DNA from: Molanna angustata
Taxonomy: Eukaryota; Arthropoda; Insecta; Trichoptera; Molannidae
Length of the DNA stretch: 64,000 bases
Direction of reading: 5' to 3'
NCBI GenBank assembly: GCA_963576475.1
Contig: OY754972.1
Span: 12,538,811 to 12,602,810, forward strand
Position numbers and translations under genes: made by a program. The notes beneath the pieces are model-generated. The model was not told where the DNA came from and did no database searches. It saw nothing but the letters and a program-made list of their open reading frames with translations. Below, in pieces: positions 62,531 to 64,000 of the stretch (its first letter is position 1; the number at the start of each line of letters is the position of its first letter).

Positions 62531-63507
62531 GAAAAAAGTTTAAATCCAAAAACCATCCTGGGCATACGCTCGACAATTCACCAAAGTTTCATTATAATCG
62601 GACAAACGGTTGATAAATAAATAAATAAAATAATTTTCCTATAGGAAATCAGTATAGGTATATTATTGTTGATTTGTAAGTAAATAGTATTAGGTAGGTA
62701 CCTACCTACAACAACCTTCTAAATAAATTCGATTCCTAACAAATTTTATTTGAATATCACATTCTTTCTGTAGCCATGGAAACGATTCGAACACGTAAGT
62801 AATATCGAATGGTTCGGATACATTTTTTGAATATGTAGGTACCTACATTGGTTTGTTCGATGCCATAAAAATGAAAATTGTCCGAAATATCAAATATTAT
62901 ATACAAATTATGCAATTTTATTATGCCCATATCTTTACTAATAATTAACAGACTTTTACAATATACGTCTTAAAACTTGCTGTAATGTCTTGTGTTTCAT
63001 TTTATTATTTCATAATTATATTTATTTCAAAGGTTTATTATTTTCAAGAACATATTCATTCGGTAGGAAAATGAAATATTGTATGAAAAGATATTAAAAT
63101 GGCGGCATTTATGTACAAAACGCTTACTTTAAAAATAAGTTAAACATTATAATTATACAAAATATTCACCATGTTTTTCACTTAAACGCTAAGTTATACT
63201 TGAAAGTAAATTTTTTTCGTGTAAATACGTACTTCTAACTTTTAAACTAACAGATATTTGCGTGCAAAATGTACACTTTTTTGACAGATACGACTTGGAA
63301 AATTTTGTATGAAAAAAATAATTATTGAAATATTTTTAAAATTCAGAATTTTTATCGCATTATTTTTAGCGTGACACTGCATCAGGTATACAGGTACACG
63401 TTCGCACATAAATTAGATTTTTAGATGCTCTTGGTTTTTCAGAAGGCGTGAGACAAACACACACACACACACATACACTAACATTTTGATTGCTTTATTA
63501 CTTTAGA

Positions 63508-64000
63508 CTAGCTTTTATGTCCCGCCGTTGGCCAAGAATGTAAAATTGTGAAGGAAAAAGCAATCGTTTTTATAATATTGTCACCCAATTATTTTGCAAA
63601 AGACTATGAAAAGTGGTTTGAAATATGATTGAATTTGATTGTAAAATGTTCAAGTGATGGCCACAACCCATTATTTTTTATATATTGCTATAAAGTGTGA
63701 ATGAAGTATAATATACAATTTCTTCACTATTCGAAATGGTTTTAAATATGACTGTTTATCAACATTGTAAAGAGATTGGTTTGGCCACAACCCCCATTTT
63801 TAAATATTATCATCGAAAACAAATTGTAATATGTACTTACCTATTGAATATTTAGTAATTTTGGATGTTGGGATGTGGTTAAAATTTGATTAAACAAATG
63901 TACTGAAAAGATCCAGTGTTGGTCACATCCCATTCGTTTTATATTTTTTCATCAAGTGTGCATTATATTTTTGCACAATTAGACTGATGAACTTAAAATT
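63508..64000 (-). mobile_element. Helitron-like family B, copy 3 (runs off window)
   Basis: The 3' end CTAGCTTTTATGTCCCGCC starts immediately after copy 2. The 493 bp visible are nearly identical to copy 1 (shared CTTACCTATTGAATATTTAG and TCTTCACTATTCGAAATGG), not to neighbouring copy 2. Confidence 0.65.

Larger units (their letters stand above)
60486..63507 (-). mobile_element. Helitron-like family B, copy 2
   Basis: 3.02 kb with the same TC and CTAG ends as copy 1. It lacks the palindromic insertion but has more LINE-tail units. It differs from copy 1 at many sites, including small indels in the first 500 bp. The 5' end (63507) is fused directly to the CTAG of copy 3. Confidence 0.65.

Overview
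This window looks like repeat-dense intergenic DNA from a large, AT-rich insect genome. The evidence is the many LINE C-terminal relics of the type common in arthropods, tRNA-derived SINEs, a Penelope-like element, DINE-1/Helentron-type interspersed elements and long TA, TG and CCTT microsatellites. Hemiptera and Lepidoptera both fit, and the sequence does not decide between them. No intact host gene was recognised. Every open frame that resembles a known protein belongs to a mobile element, and nearly all are broken.

Layout. 0-7.9 kb: LINE 3' fragments, a TTAA-bounded snap-back MITE (631-1321), a palindromic element interrupted by a LINE tail (3216-3624), microsatellite-bearing family F repeats and SINE pieces. 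8.2-9.1 kb: a hierarchical minisatellite of 43/51-bp units. 10-19.3 kb: three TA arrays, a LINE split by a foldback insertion (13.5-14.2 kb), a 1.64-kb CACTG-ended element inside a CA repeat (14.4-16.0 kb) that holds two further foldbacks, and a Penelope-like element with a GIY-YIG endonuclease domain lying between two TA arrays (17.9-19.1 kb). 20-33.5 kb: two plus-strand Helentron-like elements separated by LINE and Penelope debris and long plain AT-rich stretches. 33.8-36.6 kb and 60.5-64 kb: three copies of a ~3-kb Helitron-like element (family B). It carries tandem arrays of LINE 3' tails, and one copy is split by a perfect 266-bp palindrome. 37-51 kb: a small TA-flanked MITE, another Helentron-like copy, family F copies interrupted by LINEs, intact tRNA-derived SINEs and a second snap-back MITE. 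52.4-58.7 kb: six head-to-tail or nested Helentron-like copies.

Two themes stand out. The first is a Helentron-like family (about ten copies) with TC and CTAG ends, a 13-bp asymmetric terminal inverted repeat, a 44-bp 5' palindrome, a central TG array and a 3' hairpin. Its cluster contains junctions that suggest insertion of multi-element blocks. The second is a set of foldback insertions whose arms end in a hairpin followed by GAAAC, resembling the hammerhead-ribozyme part of Penelope-like terminal repeats. Two of these have clear 12-13 bp target-site duplications, and one has an empty site elsewhere in the window. All coordinates and similarities come from reading the sequence by eye. Family names rest on recognised motifs, not on database searches.
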